From NCBI GenBank assembly GCA_963708675.1, contig CAVPTO010000003.1, forward strand, positions 3,410,001 through 3,474,000: 64,000 nt of DNA, read 5' to 3'. This DNA comes from DATAXP01 sp963708675 (lineage in GTDB: Bacteria > Planctomycetota > Planctomycetia > Pirellulales > PNKZ01). Under the pieces are notes generated by a model, which saw nothing but the letters and a program-made list of their open reading frames with translations, did no database searches and was not told the origin of the DNA. Shown piece after piece: positions 25,714 through 35,000 of this stretch. How positions within the stretch are numbered: the stretch's first letter is position 1; each line of letters opens with the position of its first letter. A program made the translations under genes and the position numbers.

Positions 25714-26697
25714 TTACCGCGTGCGGAGCGCATTGCCACCTGTCGCTGAGCCGGGCGGTATCGGCTTCGCGCCGGGCGCCAACGCGCCAGGAACAGGGGC
25801 GCCGGAGGCGGAAGCGGCAAGGTCAATCGTCATGTGGGCTTCGAGTCCTGGGCGGAGCACCCACTGACTGTGCTCCATGCGATTGGCGACCTCGGCACGC
25901 ACACGGTAATCGCCGCCCGGCTGCACGAGAGGATTCACGAACACCACCTGACCCGTGAATCGTTCGCGGCGGCCGCGCACCAGTTCAACCTCGACGGTGA
26001 CGTTGCACTTGTCGAGATCGCCGGGCAAGAAGTCGTGAGCGCTGACATAACCGTCGACGCGGAGGCGATCGAGTCGCACGATGCGCATCACCTTGTCGCC
26101 CGGTTGCACCCATTCGCCGGGGCGGAACAGAATCTCGACCACTTCGCCGTCGATCGGCGAACGAACATGCCGGCGCTCGACGTCATCCTCGGCAGCGTCG
26201 ACTTTCGCGGCGCGGGCGTCGGCGTCGTACTTGGCGACCGTCTGCTCGTGTTGCGATTGTTCGATCTGCAGGCTGCCTTGCTCGACGGTCAGCCGCAGCT
26301 TTTCAAGCTCAATGTACGATTTGGTGCCCGACACTTTGCGGTTCGCGTCCTGGGCCGACTCGAATTCTTTCAATGCGACGTCGCGGGCCTTCGTCGCGTA
26401 GCGGACGTTGATGTCGTTCTCGGCCTTCTCGCGAGACGCCTGATGCTCGGCGACGGCGATGCGCTTGGCCGCCTGGGCCTGGCGATCGTTGATCGTGGCA
26501 AGTTGGTCGCCTTTGTGCACCTGCGCGCCTTCGCGAATATCGACCGACACGATCAGCCCCGAGTCTTCGCTCGACAACTGCACGTCGTCGATCAGCGACA
26601 CGAGGCAGTCCTTCACCTTCGCTTGCGAAGTGCTCGCCCCCGGACTGGCAGGAACTTGCCCGGCCAGCAACACCATCAGCATCCACGTGGTCGTCAT
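25714..26697 (-). CDS. HlyD-family periplasmic adaptor protein
   Basis: About 327 residues from the ATG at 26697 ('MTTTWMLMVLLAGQVPASPG', a signal peptide). An upstream in-frame ATG at 26727 has no good spacing; GGGA lies about 8 bases before 26697. Visible parts are a lipoyl-like half ('LIVSVDIREGAQVHKGDQLA'), a long alpha-hairpin coiled coil (about residues 80-190), the second lipoyl half ('RSPIDGEVVEILFRPGEWVQ') and a beta-barrel ('GQVVFVNPLVQPGGDYRVRA'). Such adaptors bridge an inner-membrane transporter to an outer channel; neither is in view here. It is the middle gene of the cassette between the M50 fusion and the GAF-HlyD protein, with a family A element upstream. Confidence 0.85.
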   Translation of the reverse strand: MTTTWMLMVLLAGQVPASPGASTSQAKVKDCLVSLIDDVQLSSEDSGLIVSVDIREGAQVHKGDQLATINDRQAQAAKRIAVAEHQASREKAENDINVRYATKARDVALKEFESAQDANRKVSGTKSYIELEKLRLTVEQGSLQIEQSQHEQTVAKYDADARAAKVDAAEDDVERRHVRSPIDGEVVEILFRPGEWVQPGDKVMRIVRLDRLRVDGYVSAHDFLPGDLDKCNVTVEVELVRGRRERFTGQVVFVNPLVQPGGDYRVRAEVANRMEHSQWVLRPGLEAHMTIDLAASASGAPVPGALAPGAKPIPPGSATGGNALRTR

Positions 26698-26733
26698 TAT
26701 TATTCCCAGGTAATCGAGGCTGCCCATCGCTCT

Positions 26734-26823
26734 CTGTAGGGAACGCCCTCTGTGGCGTTCCGTGAAGCGTGAGTTCGCGTCACAAGGCGACTCACGGAAC
26801 GCCACGGAGGGCGTTCCCTACAG
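26734..26823. repeat. Family A nested palindrome
   Basis: A 90-bp copy, CTGTAGGGAACGCCCTC...GAGGGCGTTCCCTACAG, between the GAF-HlyD and HlyD genes of the same transcription unit, so it would be carried in their mRNA. Confidence 0.92.
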
Positions 26824-26858
26824 GTGCCAATAGGTGGACAGCCTCATGGTAATCGTTC

Positions 26859-28877
26859 CTACAGATAGAACAGGATGCGTGATTGAACGAAGGCGATGAT
26901 ATCGTGAAACATCGCGTAGCCCAGCGAGCGGCTGCCGCAGTGGACTTTGGCCGTCACGTCGGCGCCCGGACGCAACGCGGTGAGCGACTCTTTGTCGATC
27001 GCGACCTTGATGAGCACGACGTTCCCTTCTTCGCCGTGCAACTCGGCCGAGCGGTGGATTTCAGTCACCTTGCCTTCGTGGTCGACGCCCGGCGACGTCG
27101 CCATGCGATACGTGACCCACACGGGTTCGCCGGCGGCGAGACGTCGGTCGGCCTCGGCCAACTCGCCCATGCGATGTTCCGGCATGCGCAATTCGAGCTC
27201 CCACGGGCCGTTGTCGTCGGCAACGCTCACAAGGACTTGCCCCTGACGCACGGGCCGTTCGCGCAACAGTTGCTCGACGTTCCACGTCGTCACTTCACCG
27301 GCGATCGGCGACGTCACCGACAGCAGCTCGCGTTTCTGCCGGTAAAGTTCGAGTTGTTCGTCGAGGCTCGTCAGCTTCTGACGCAACTCGCTGCGCTGGC
27401 CTTCGAGACGGTTGCGTTCCTCGGGCGTCGCCGATTTGCCCTTATCGAGCAGCGAACGCGCGCGATCGACGGCGAGAATTTGTTCTTGCGTGGCCATCCG
27501 CTGACCGGTGATGTCGGACAGCGAGACTTCGAGGTCGGTGTTGCGCAACTCGACGAGCAATGCGCCGGCCTCGACGCGATCACCGTGCTTCACCTTCACC
27601 GCCGACACCGTGCCATCGAGCGGCGCGAACACCTCGCGACGAACGGCCGGTTCGAGCGTTCCGCTGCACGAGACGCTAAAACTCCACGGGACGACAAACA
27701 GCGCGGCGATCACGAGCAGCACACCGATGCCAATCGACATCGTCCGCGGCAGCGCTCGGGCCTCGACCATCCAACGACTGCTGCCGATCGCGCGCCACAG
27801 CGAGAGCATGAACAACCGCTCGTGCTCGGCAGCGTTGGCGAGCGCCGCGCCGCTGTGCTCGGCGACGAGTGACAGCCGATCTTCGAAGTCATCGGCAGGT
27901 TTGCCGTCGTCGAGCCATTCGACCACGACGGCCGCGACGGGGCGTTCTGCTTCCGTGGCGTCTTCCTGCTTCGGTCGCCCGAGCGGCAACACGATCAGAC
28001 GCTGCGCGTGCGTTTCGTCGATGTATTTTTCGAGGGCTTGCTCGATCTGCGGCGGCAAGTCGTCGGACTGACCAACATAGGTGAGGCGCTGGCCGTAGGC
28101 GACGACGCTCGTCACGAGCGCATTCATCAACCGCACGGTCGCAGCACGGCGATCGAAGGTGTCTTGTCCGCTGATCGCCTCGACTTTGCTGCGGCCATCG
28201 CGATAGGTGGCGACACTCACGCGGTCGCAACCCAGCATGCGGCGGCCATCGTTGGCGATTGTGTACGCGAGCTTGCGCGAATCGAGCCCGCCATGCACCA
28301 TCCGCAAGAACGGTTCAAGGCGCTGCCATGTCGAGTGACGATCGGCAAGGCTGCGCGACTGTCGCTGACGGAAATACTCCGTCGCCAATTCGCACACTTG
28401 ATTCAGAAAGCGCAGATAGTTGCGCTCGGCGCGCTGTGGGCTGTCGCCACGTTGGCGAATCTCGAGCACCACGCGGACCTGGTCGTCAATGCGCACTGCC
28501 GCGAGCACCAACAACCACTCGGACAGGTTCTCAACGCCTGGCGCGATCGACGACTTCGGCGGAAGGAGCAGACCTTCGGGGTTTTGAGCGGCGGCGACCA
28601 GCAGTGGCCGGTGGCTCTCGGGCGCGAGCTCGTTGAGCACGCCTTCCGTGGCTTCGTTGCCAACACGACTGAGCAGCTGAAACCCATCGTCGGTGACGAT
28701 CCATGCCGCGCCACCCATGGCGGCCAGCGCTTCGACGACTCGCGCCAGGCACTCGCCAAAGAACGTCGCGGGGGGCACGTCTTGTCGAGCCGCACGACCG
28801 ATCTCACCCAGCAGGGTGCGAATCTGTTGCTGGGTTTGGACGAGCAGGCGCGGATCGATCATTTCGTCGATACTCAT
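26859..28877 (-). CDS. GAF-domain HlyD-family membrane adaptor
   Basis: A 672-residue protein. The N-terminal 350 residues are cytoplasmic and contain one or two GAF-like domains ('AAWIVTDDGFQLLSRVG', 'DRVSVATYRDGRSKVEAISG', and 'RLIVLPLGRPK'). One membrane helix follows ('IGIGVLLVIAALFVVPW'). After it comes an HlyD adaptor: 'LEPAVRREVFAPLDGTVSAV', a coiled coil (about 470-540) and 'SPIAGEVTTWNVEQLL' with a barrel domain. It therefore links a cytoplasmic ligand-sensing part to a periplasmic adaptor. It is the first gene of the three-gene unit. The start 'MSIDEMIDPRLLVQTQQQIR' is the only reasonable one. This domain mix is known from planctomycete genomes but its role is not. Confidence 0.82.
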   Translation of the reverse strand: MSIDEMIDPRLLVQTQQQIRTLLGEIGRAARQDVPPATFFGECLARVVEALAAMGGAAWIVTDDGFQLLSRVGNEATEGVLNELAPESHRPLLVAAAQNPEGLLLPPKSSIAPGVENLSEWLLVLAAVRIDDQVRVVLEIRQRGDSPQRAERNYLRFLNQVCELATEYFRQRQSRSLADRHSTWQRLEPFLRMVHGGLDSRKLAYTIANDGRRMLGCDRVSVATYRDGRSKVEAISGQDTFDRRAATVRLMNALVTSVVAYGQRLTYVGQSDDLPPQIEQALEKYIDETHAQRLIVLPLGRPKQEDATEAERPVAAVVVEWLDDGKPADDFEDRLSLVAEHSGAALANAAEHERLFMLSLWRAIGSSRWMVEARALPRTMSIGIGVLLVIAALFVVPWSFSVSCSGTLEPAVRREVFAPLDGTVSAVKVKHGDRVEAGALLVELRNTDLEVSLSDITGQRMATQEQILAVDRARSLLDKGKSATPEERNRLEGQRSELRQKLTSLDEQLELYRQKRELLSVTSPIAGEVTTWNVEQLLRERPVRQGQVLVSVADDNGPWELELRMPEHRMGELAEADRRLAAGEPVWVTYRMATSPGVDHEGKVTEIHRSAELHGEEGNVVLIKVAIDKESLTALRPGADVTAKVHCGSRSLGYAMFHDIIAFVQSRILFYL

Positions 28878-28994
28878 GCCAGCATCCGTGCCGTATTGAG
28901 ATGAGAAGGTTGCGGGGGCCGACGTCCATGTCGGGGAGCAGATTGGAGAATAGCTGTATCGCGACGCCGAGTCCAGAAAGACCCTGACGCGCCG

Positions 28995-29300
28995 CTAGCT
29001 TGCTGCCCGATGTTCTCGTCGCGCGTCCTGCTCGACTTGCTTGAGCTGGCGGACATGGCACAAGCGGCAAGGCATATAGACACGGCCGCCGCAAGTTCCG
29101 CAACGCGCGATCGGCCCGGTCGGTCGCAGCGAGACGGCATCGTGATCGGCCGCGCGATCGGGCCAGGCGGGGCGTCGACCGCTGGCGATCTTACACACCG
29201 TCGAACGGCTGATGCCGACGAGCTTCGCGACGCTGCGCTGCGACATCCGATCGCGAGTGAGCAGCCGCTGCACCTCAAGAACCAACGCCTGTGTGATCAT
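28995..29300 (-). CDS. Small HTH protein with C-terminal zinc ribbon-like motif
   Basis: A 101-residue protein. Residues about 5-45 form a helix-turn-helix of the resolvase/Xre type ('MSQRSVAKLVGISRSTVCKI'). The C-terminal part carries 'CGTCGG' and 'CRLC' (CxxC...CxxC), a likely zinc knuckle. The tail is basic. It is a probable DNA-binding regulator with unknown targets. It lies 67 bases downstream of the acidic small protein on the same strand, with GAGGG before the ATG. Confidence 0.7.
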   Translation of the reverse strand: MITQALVLEVQRLLTRDRMSQRSVAKLVGISRSTVCKIASGRRPAWPDRAADHDAVSLRPTGPIARCGTCGGRVYMPCRLCHVRQLKQVEQDARREHRAAS

Positions 29301-29367
29301 CCGCCCCGCCCTCGAAAAAGTCGCGATTTCCTTCGCCCGTCCGCCGCTGCCGCCGCTCGCCGCTCCC

Positions 29368-29646
29368 TCATTCCTCTTCCGTGTCCGACGTGAAGTCGGC
29401 GTCGGGCCAGAAGTCGGCCTCGTCGGGGTCGAGCGGCTCGTCGTCTACATCGAGTGCCCAGTCGTCGCAGCGATCGAGGTCCGACGAATCGGGCTCCAAC
29501 TCTTCCCAGGCGTCGTCGTCATCCAACTCGTCGCTGGAATTCGGCTCGTTTTCGTCGGATTCGTCGCGATCGTCCTGCCGAGCGATCGGAGGCGTGACTC
29601 CAAATCTTTTGAAGCCATTGACTTCTGACAAAAGAACGTCCGCCAT
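29368..29646 (-). CDS. Small, extremely acidic protein
   Basis: A 92-residue protein starting 'MADVLLSEVNGFKRFGV' with GGGAGGA about 6 bases before the ATG at 29646. From residue 30 onward it is mostly Asp/Glu/Ser ('DELDDDDAWEELEPDSSDLD'). No fold can be named. The charge is opposite to that of the basic HTH protein encoded directly downstream, so the two could interact; this is inference. Confidence 0.6.
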   Translation of the reverse strand: MADVLLSEVNGFKRFGVTPPIARQDDRDESDENEPNSSDELDDDDAWEELEPDSSDLDRCDDWALDVDDEPLDPDEADFWPDADFTSDTEEE

Positions 29647-30110
29647 CGCGATTCCTCCCTGCCTCATCAACGCGCGTGATACTGTACAAGAGAACACCAC
29701 AGGCGAGGATCGTAGTGGCGAGGTGGCCTACTTTCAAACCAAAAGGTGTACAAATTTTTCAAACGACATTGCCCTTTTGATCCTAAGAGCGGTGCGGGAT
29801 CAGAAGATAGAAGGGCTGCGTTGAGGTGGCGGCTTTTGGCGCTCGAATGACGCTGGGCACCAACCTGTCGAGATTCGTAACGACAAGTGCCGAAGGGAAT
29901 CACTGGCACGGAAGGCCAAAGCGATCATGGATGCGATCGTGTCGGATCACGCTCCATCCTCGTTTAGCCGAGTACTTCCATGCCTCTGCCGCTCGATGTG
30001 GTTCAAACGACGCTGGGCGTCGTTTTCGTGGCCGTTCTGGCCTTCGTCGGTGACGTTATTTGGCGGAGCCCGTGACTCGCGCGCTTCGGCAACGCCGTTT
30101 ATCAAGCGCG

Positions 30111-30172
30111 TTTAGCTGGTCCGTTTACGGACCGAGTTCCGCCCCACGCGGCGAACAAGTTCGCCGGCTAAA
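30111..30172. repeat. Family E palindromic element
   Basis: Begins TTTAGC and ends GCCGGCTAAA with inner GGTCCGT/ACGGACC and GCGAACAAGTTCGC hairpins. Confidence 0.65.
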
Positions 30173-30190
30173 CACGACGGAAAATCATTG

Positions 30191-30217
30191 TTGACGCCCC
30201 AGAACGGGCGTTACACT
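30191..30217 (+). promoter_or_regulatory. Weak sigma-70-like promoter
   Basis: TTGACG and TACACT with a 15-base spacer, 120 bases before the GTG start of the heme-WD40 gene. The spacing is short, so confidence is low. Confidence 0.35.
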
Positions 30218-30337
30218 GAACGGACTCCGGCAAAAGCACGTTCCCGCCACGCATTAGCATCGTTTTCTGATTATGCGTCAGCGAGCCGTCGCCGGTCCCG
30301 CCCCGACTATCGACTACCCGATTTGAGGTGTCGCATC

Positions 30338-31801
30338 GTGACGATTCAGCATCGCGGTTCGTGGTTCGTGTTCACATGCCTCGCGACGGTCGCAGCCTGC
30401 GGCTCGTCCGCGCATGGCGAAGACGCCGCCCCGGCCAACAAGGTCAGCTTCTTCCGCGACATTCGGCCGATCCTTCAAGATCGCTGCCAAGGCTGCCATC
30501 AACCGGCCAAACCTCAGGGCGGGCTCGTGCTCACCACCTATGGTGATCTGCGTGAAGGTGGCGAGAGCGAAGAGGCGGCAATCGTTCCGGGCAAGCCGCA
30601 AGAGAGCGAACTGTACAAACAGATCACTGTTTCCCAAATCACTGCGGCCGAGGGTGAGAAGCCTTCGATGCCGAAAGATGCCGATCCGCTTCCCAAGCAC
30701 CAGATCGAGTTGATCGCGCGCTGGATCACCGAGGGCGCAGTCGACGACACGCCGGCCTCGACGAAGGCCGAGATCGACATGGAGCACCCGCCGCAATACA
30801 CCGCGGCGCCGGCCATCACGTCGCTCGACTTCTCGCCCGACGGCAAACTGCTGGCCGTCAGCGGCTATCACGAAGTCCTGCTGCACCGCATCGACAACGA
30901 ACCCGGCGATCGCACGCAACTCGTCGCGCGTCTCGTGGGACTTTCCGAGCGCATCGAGTCAGCAGTCTTCTCGCCCGATGGCAAGAAGCTCGCCGTCACC
31001 GGTGGCTCGCCCGGTCGTTTCGGCGAAGTGCAAGTCTGGAACGTCGCCAAGAAAAAACTGTTGCTCTCGGTGCCGGTCACCTACGACACGATCTACGGAG
31101 CCAGTTGGTCCAGCGACGGCGCGAAGATCGCCTTCGCGTGCGCCGACAACACGGTGCGAGCGATCGACGCCAACACCGGCAAGCAGATTCTCTACCAAGG
31201 CGCGCATGCCGACTGGGCGCTCGACACCGTCTTCTCGAAAGACAACTCGCATCTGGTGAGCGTCAGCCGTGACCGCACGATGAAACTGACCGAAGTGGCG
31301 ACCGAGCGGTTCGTCGACAACATCACCAGCATCACGCCCGGAGCCCTCAAGGGCGGGCTGATGACGGTCGATCGACATCCGACGAAAGACGAGTTGCTGT
31401 GCGGCGGGGCCGACGGCACGCCGAAGATTTATCAGATGTATCGCACGAAGGACCGCAAGATCGGCGACGACTTCAACCTGATGCGTGCGTTCGATCCGTT
31501 GCCGGGCCGCATTTTCGACGCGTGTTTTAATGCCGACGGTAGCCGCATCCTGGTGGGCAGCAGCCTGTCGGGGCAAGGCGAGGTGCGAATCTACGAGACT
31601 GCCGAAGGAAAGCAACTCGTGCGAGTCGGCGAGTTGGGGCCGATTTATGCCGTGGCGTATCGCGAAGATGGCAAGACGTTCGCCGTCGGTGGGTTTGATG
31701 GGATGGTGCGTGTGTTCGAGGCCGAAACCGGTAAGCTGTTGAAAGCGTTTGTTCCGGTGCCGTTGCCACCCGCGGTGGTGGCAAAGAAATCGGAGCGTTG
31801 A
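30338..31801 (+). CDS. Secreted c-type cytochrome / WD40 repeat protein
   Basis: A 487-residue protein starting at GTG 30338, with GAGGTG 7 bases upstream. The N-terminus has a signal sequence with a lipobox-like 'TVAAC' (Cys21). A heme-binding domain of the planctomycete cytochrome type follows with CxxCH 'CQGCHQPAKPQGGL'. From about residue 160 there are WD40-type blades ('ITSLDFSPDGKLLAVSGYHE', 'AVFSPDGKKLAVTGG', 'AVAYREDGKTFAVGGFDGMV'). It is extracytoplasmic. It lies upstream of a DUF1549/DUF1553 protein, the usual partner class for such cytochromes, with a family A element between them. Confidence 0.85.
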   Translation: MTIQHRGSWFVFTCLATVAACGSSAHGEDAAPANKVSFFRDIRPILQDRCQGCHQPAKPQGGLVLTTYGDLREGGESEEAAIVPGKPQESELYKQITVSQITAAEGEKPSMPKDADPLPKHQIELIARWITEGAVDDTPASTKAEIDMEHPPQYTAAPAITSLDFSPDGKLLAVSGYHEVLLHRIDNEPGDRTQLVARLVGLSERIESAVFSPDGKKLAVTGGSPGRFGEVQVWNVAKKKLLLSVPVTYDTIYGASWSSDGAKIAFACADNTVRAIDANTGKQILYQGAHADWALDTVFSKDNSHLVSVSRDRTMKLTEVATERFVDNITSITPGALKGGLMTVDRHPTKDELLCGGADGTPKIYQMYRTKDRKIGDDFNLMRAFDPLPGRIFDACFNADGSRILVGSSLSGQGEVRIYETAEGKQLVRVGELGPIYAVAYREDGKTFAVGGFDGMVRVFEAETGKLLKAFVPVPLPPAVVAKKSER

Positions 31802-31806
31802 TGGTT

Positions 31807-31895
31807 CTGTAGGGAACGCCCTCCGTGGCGTTCCGTCGAGCGGCTCGTGGCGTTGTATCCGCTTCACGGAACGCCACGGAGGGCGTTCCCTACAG
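31807..31895. repeat. Family A nested palindrome
   Basis: An 89-bp copy beginning 6 bases after the stop codon of the heme-WD40 gene. It has the same CTGTAGGGAACGCC arms and inner GGAACGCC/GGCGTTCC hairpins. It may also act as an mRNA 3' end structure. Confidence 0.92.
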
Positions 31896-32025
31896 TGTGT
31901 AGCTTGCATGTGCCGCAGCGTTAGTGTGTTGGTGAGTTGGTATACAGGGCCGCCCAGCGGATCGACGTCTGCTGGCTGAGGAAACTTGCCCTGTGCAGCG
32001 TAGTTCGTTCGCCAGTTTCCAAGCC

Positions 32026-35000
32026 ATGAAAATCATTCTTCGTTCGTCACTTCGTTGGTCGACATTTGCCCTGTTGTTTGCCGCCATGTCTGCATCGACC
32101 GCGCTCGCCGCGACGACTGCCGACACCGCGACACCGGTCGAAAAACTTCCCGCCAATCTCAAGATCGTGCGGCTCGAAGCGCTGCCGAAGAAGATCGACC
32201 TCAAGCACCCCTACGACTACGCGCAACTGCTGGTCACGGCCGTCGCCGCCAGTGGCGAGCGGATCGACGTCACGCGATTGGCAACCGTTGCTGCCGATGA
32301 AGGTTTGATCCGCATGAACGATCGTCGCCTCGTGCGTCCCGTTCGCGACGGACAAGGCGCGATCCACTGCGAAGTGCTCGGCCAAAAGATCGACGTGCCG
32401 GTCACCGTCGCCGGGCAGACGCAACCGCACCCCGTCAGCTTCATCCAAGAAGTGCAGCCCGCGCTGTCGAAGCTCGGCTGCAACCAAGGCACATGCCACG
32501 GCGCCGCGCAAGGAAAGAACGGTTTTAAGCTCAGCCTGCGTGGCTACGATGCCTCGTTCGATCACACGGCACTCACCGACGACCTGGCCGGCCGACGTAT
32601 CAATCGCGCCGCCCCCGACATGAGTCTCATGTTGCTCAAGCCGTGTGGCGCGGTGCCGCACGTCGGCGGCGTGCTCACGAAGCCCGGCGAGCCGTATTAC
32701 GAAATGCTCCGCGCTTGGATTTCTCAAGGCGTGAAGCTCGACTTGGACGCTCCGCGCGTGGCGAAGATCGAAGTCCTGCCGAAGAACCCGCAGGTCGCGC
32801 TTCCCGAAATGAAGCAGCAGGTCGTCGTGCTTGCCCATTACACCGACGGCACGACGCGCGACGTGACAGCCGAGGCCTTCGTCGAAAGCAGCTCGACCGA
32901 AACGGTGGTCATCGACAAGCAAGGGCTGGCGACTGCCGAGCGACGTGGCGAGGCCGCGCTGCTCGCGCGTTACGAAGGCGCGTACGACGCCACGACCATG
33001 ATCGTCATGGGGGACCGCACCGGCTTCGTGTGGAAAGACCCGGCCGAGAACAATCACATCGACACGCTGGTCTATCGCAAGCTGAAGAAGGTCAAGATTC
33101 TGCCCAGCGATCTTTGCAACGATTCGGAGTTCGTGCGTCGCATCCATCTCGACCTCACCGGCCTGCCGCCCGAGCCGGAAGACGTTCGCGCGTTCCTTGC
33201 CGACGAGCGGCCGACGCGCGTCAAGCGCGACGAGTTGATCGACAAGCTCGTGGGCAACCCCGAGTACGTCGAGCAGTGGACCAACAAGTGGGCCGACCTG
33301 TTGCAGGTGAATCGCAAGTTCCTCGGCGAGCAGGGTGCTTGGGCGATGCGCAACTGGATTCGCCAGGCCATCAGCGAGAACATGCCATACGACCAGTTCG
33401 TCAACGACGTGCTGACGGCCCAAGGTTCGACGCTCGACAATCCGCCGGCCTCGTACTTCAAAGTGCTCCGCGTGCCTGGCGAAACGATGGAGAACACGAC
33501 GCAGTTGTTCCTCGCCGTGCGTTTCAACTGCAACAAGTGCCATGACCATCCGTTCGAGCGCTGGACCCAAGACCAGTACTACCACCTGGCTGCGTACTTC
33601 GCGCAGATCGAACGCAAGCCAGCCGCAGCGTTCGCCGACAAGAAGATCGGCGGCACAGCCGTCGAGGTCGCGCTCGCGCCGGTCGAAGTGATTTACGACG
33701 GCACCAGCGGCGAAGTGAAGCACGATCGCACCGGCGCCGTGAGTCCGCCGAAGTTCCCCTACGAACATCCCGACGTTTTGCCGACCGACGCCTCGCGACG
33801 TCAGCAACTGTCGCACTGGATCACGTCGAAGGACAATCCGTACTTCGCGAAGAGCTACGTCAATCGCATCTGGAGCTACCTGCTCGGCATCGGGATTATC
33901 GAGCCGGTCGACGACATTCGAGCCGGCAACCCCGCGACGAATCCGGAGCTTCTCGATCGTCTGACGCAGGACTTTATCGACTCGGACTTCAACGTGCAGT
34001 TGCTGTTCCGCACGATCTGCAAGAGCCGCGTCTATCAAGCCTCGATCACCACCAACAAGTGGAACGCCGACGACGAGATCAACTACTCGCACGCGCTCGC
34101 TCGCCGCCTGCCGGCCGAGACGCTGTACGACACGGTGCATCGCGTCACCGGCGCGAACGTAAACCTGCCAGGCGTGCCGAAGGGTTTCCGTGCGAGCCAA
34201 CTTCCCGACTCGGCCGAACGTTTGAGCGACGATTTCTTGCAGCTCTTCGGTCGACCGGTTCGCGAAAGCGCTTGCGAATGCGAACGCAGCAAAGGCGTGA
34301 TGCTCGGCCAAGCGCTGAACCTCGTCAACGGCCCGACGATCGCCACCGCAATCAACGAGCCGAAGAACCGGATCGAGCACCTCGTCGTCACGCAGAAAGA
34401 CGACCGCAAGTTGATCGAAGAGCTGTTCGTCACCGTGTTGAATCGGTTGCCGACGAAGGAAGAGATCACGCTCGGCCTCGACGCGCTCAAACCCGACACG
34501 TCGGGTCACGAGGCGCACTTGGCCGCCCTCAAGGCTTACGAACACGACGTGTTGCCGAAGAAGGCGGAGCAGTGGGCCGCATCGCTGTCGGCCACCGTGT
34601 CGTGGACGCCGTTGTCGTTCGACAAGATGGAAGCGGAAGCCGAAGGCACGAAGTTGATGAAGCAAGCAGACGATTCGATTTTGGTGGAAGGCGAACTGCC
34701 GGAGACGGCCGTCTACACCATTGAGGCGAACACGACGCACACGGGCATCACCGGCGTGCGGCTCGAAATGTTGCCCGACGCCAGCCTGCCGCGCAAGGGC
34801 CCTGGTCGCGGCAACAGCGGCAACTTCGTGCTCAACGAGCTGAGCCTGTTCGCTGCCGACGATGCCGAGTTCGCGCCGGTCAAACTGACGAACGCTCACG
34901 CCGACTTCAGCCAGGATCGCTACGCGGCGGCTTATGCTGTCGACGGGGCGGTCAACAAGTCTGGCTGGGCGGTTGCTCCGAAGACTGGCGTTGAACACGT

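Larger units (their letters stand above)
29647..30337. other. 690-base intergenic stretch
   Basis: No gene is supported. It contains a short AT-richer part (about 29730-29800), one family E repeat (30111-30172) and a weak promoter (30191-30217) for the downstream heme-WD40 gene. Confidence 0.5.

Noticed and set aside
30188..30337. N-terminal extension of the heme-WD40 protein from base 30188
   Set aside because: The extra 50 residues are Arg/Ser-rich, precede a clear signal sequence and overlap the promoter. GTG 30338 has a well-placed GAGGTG.
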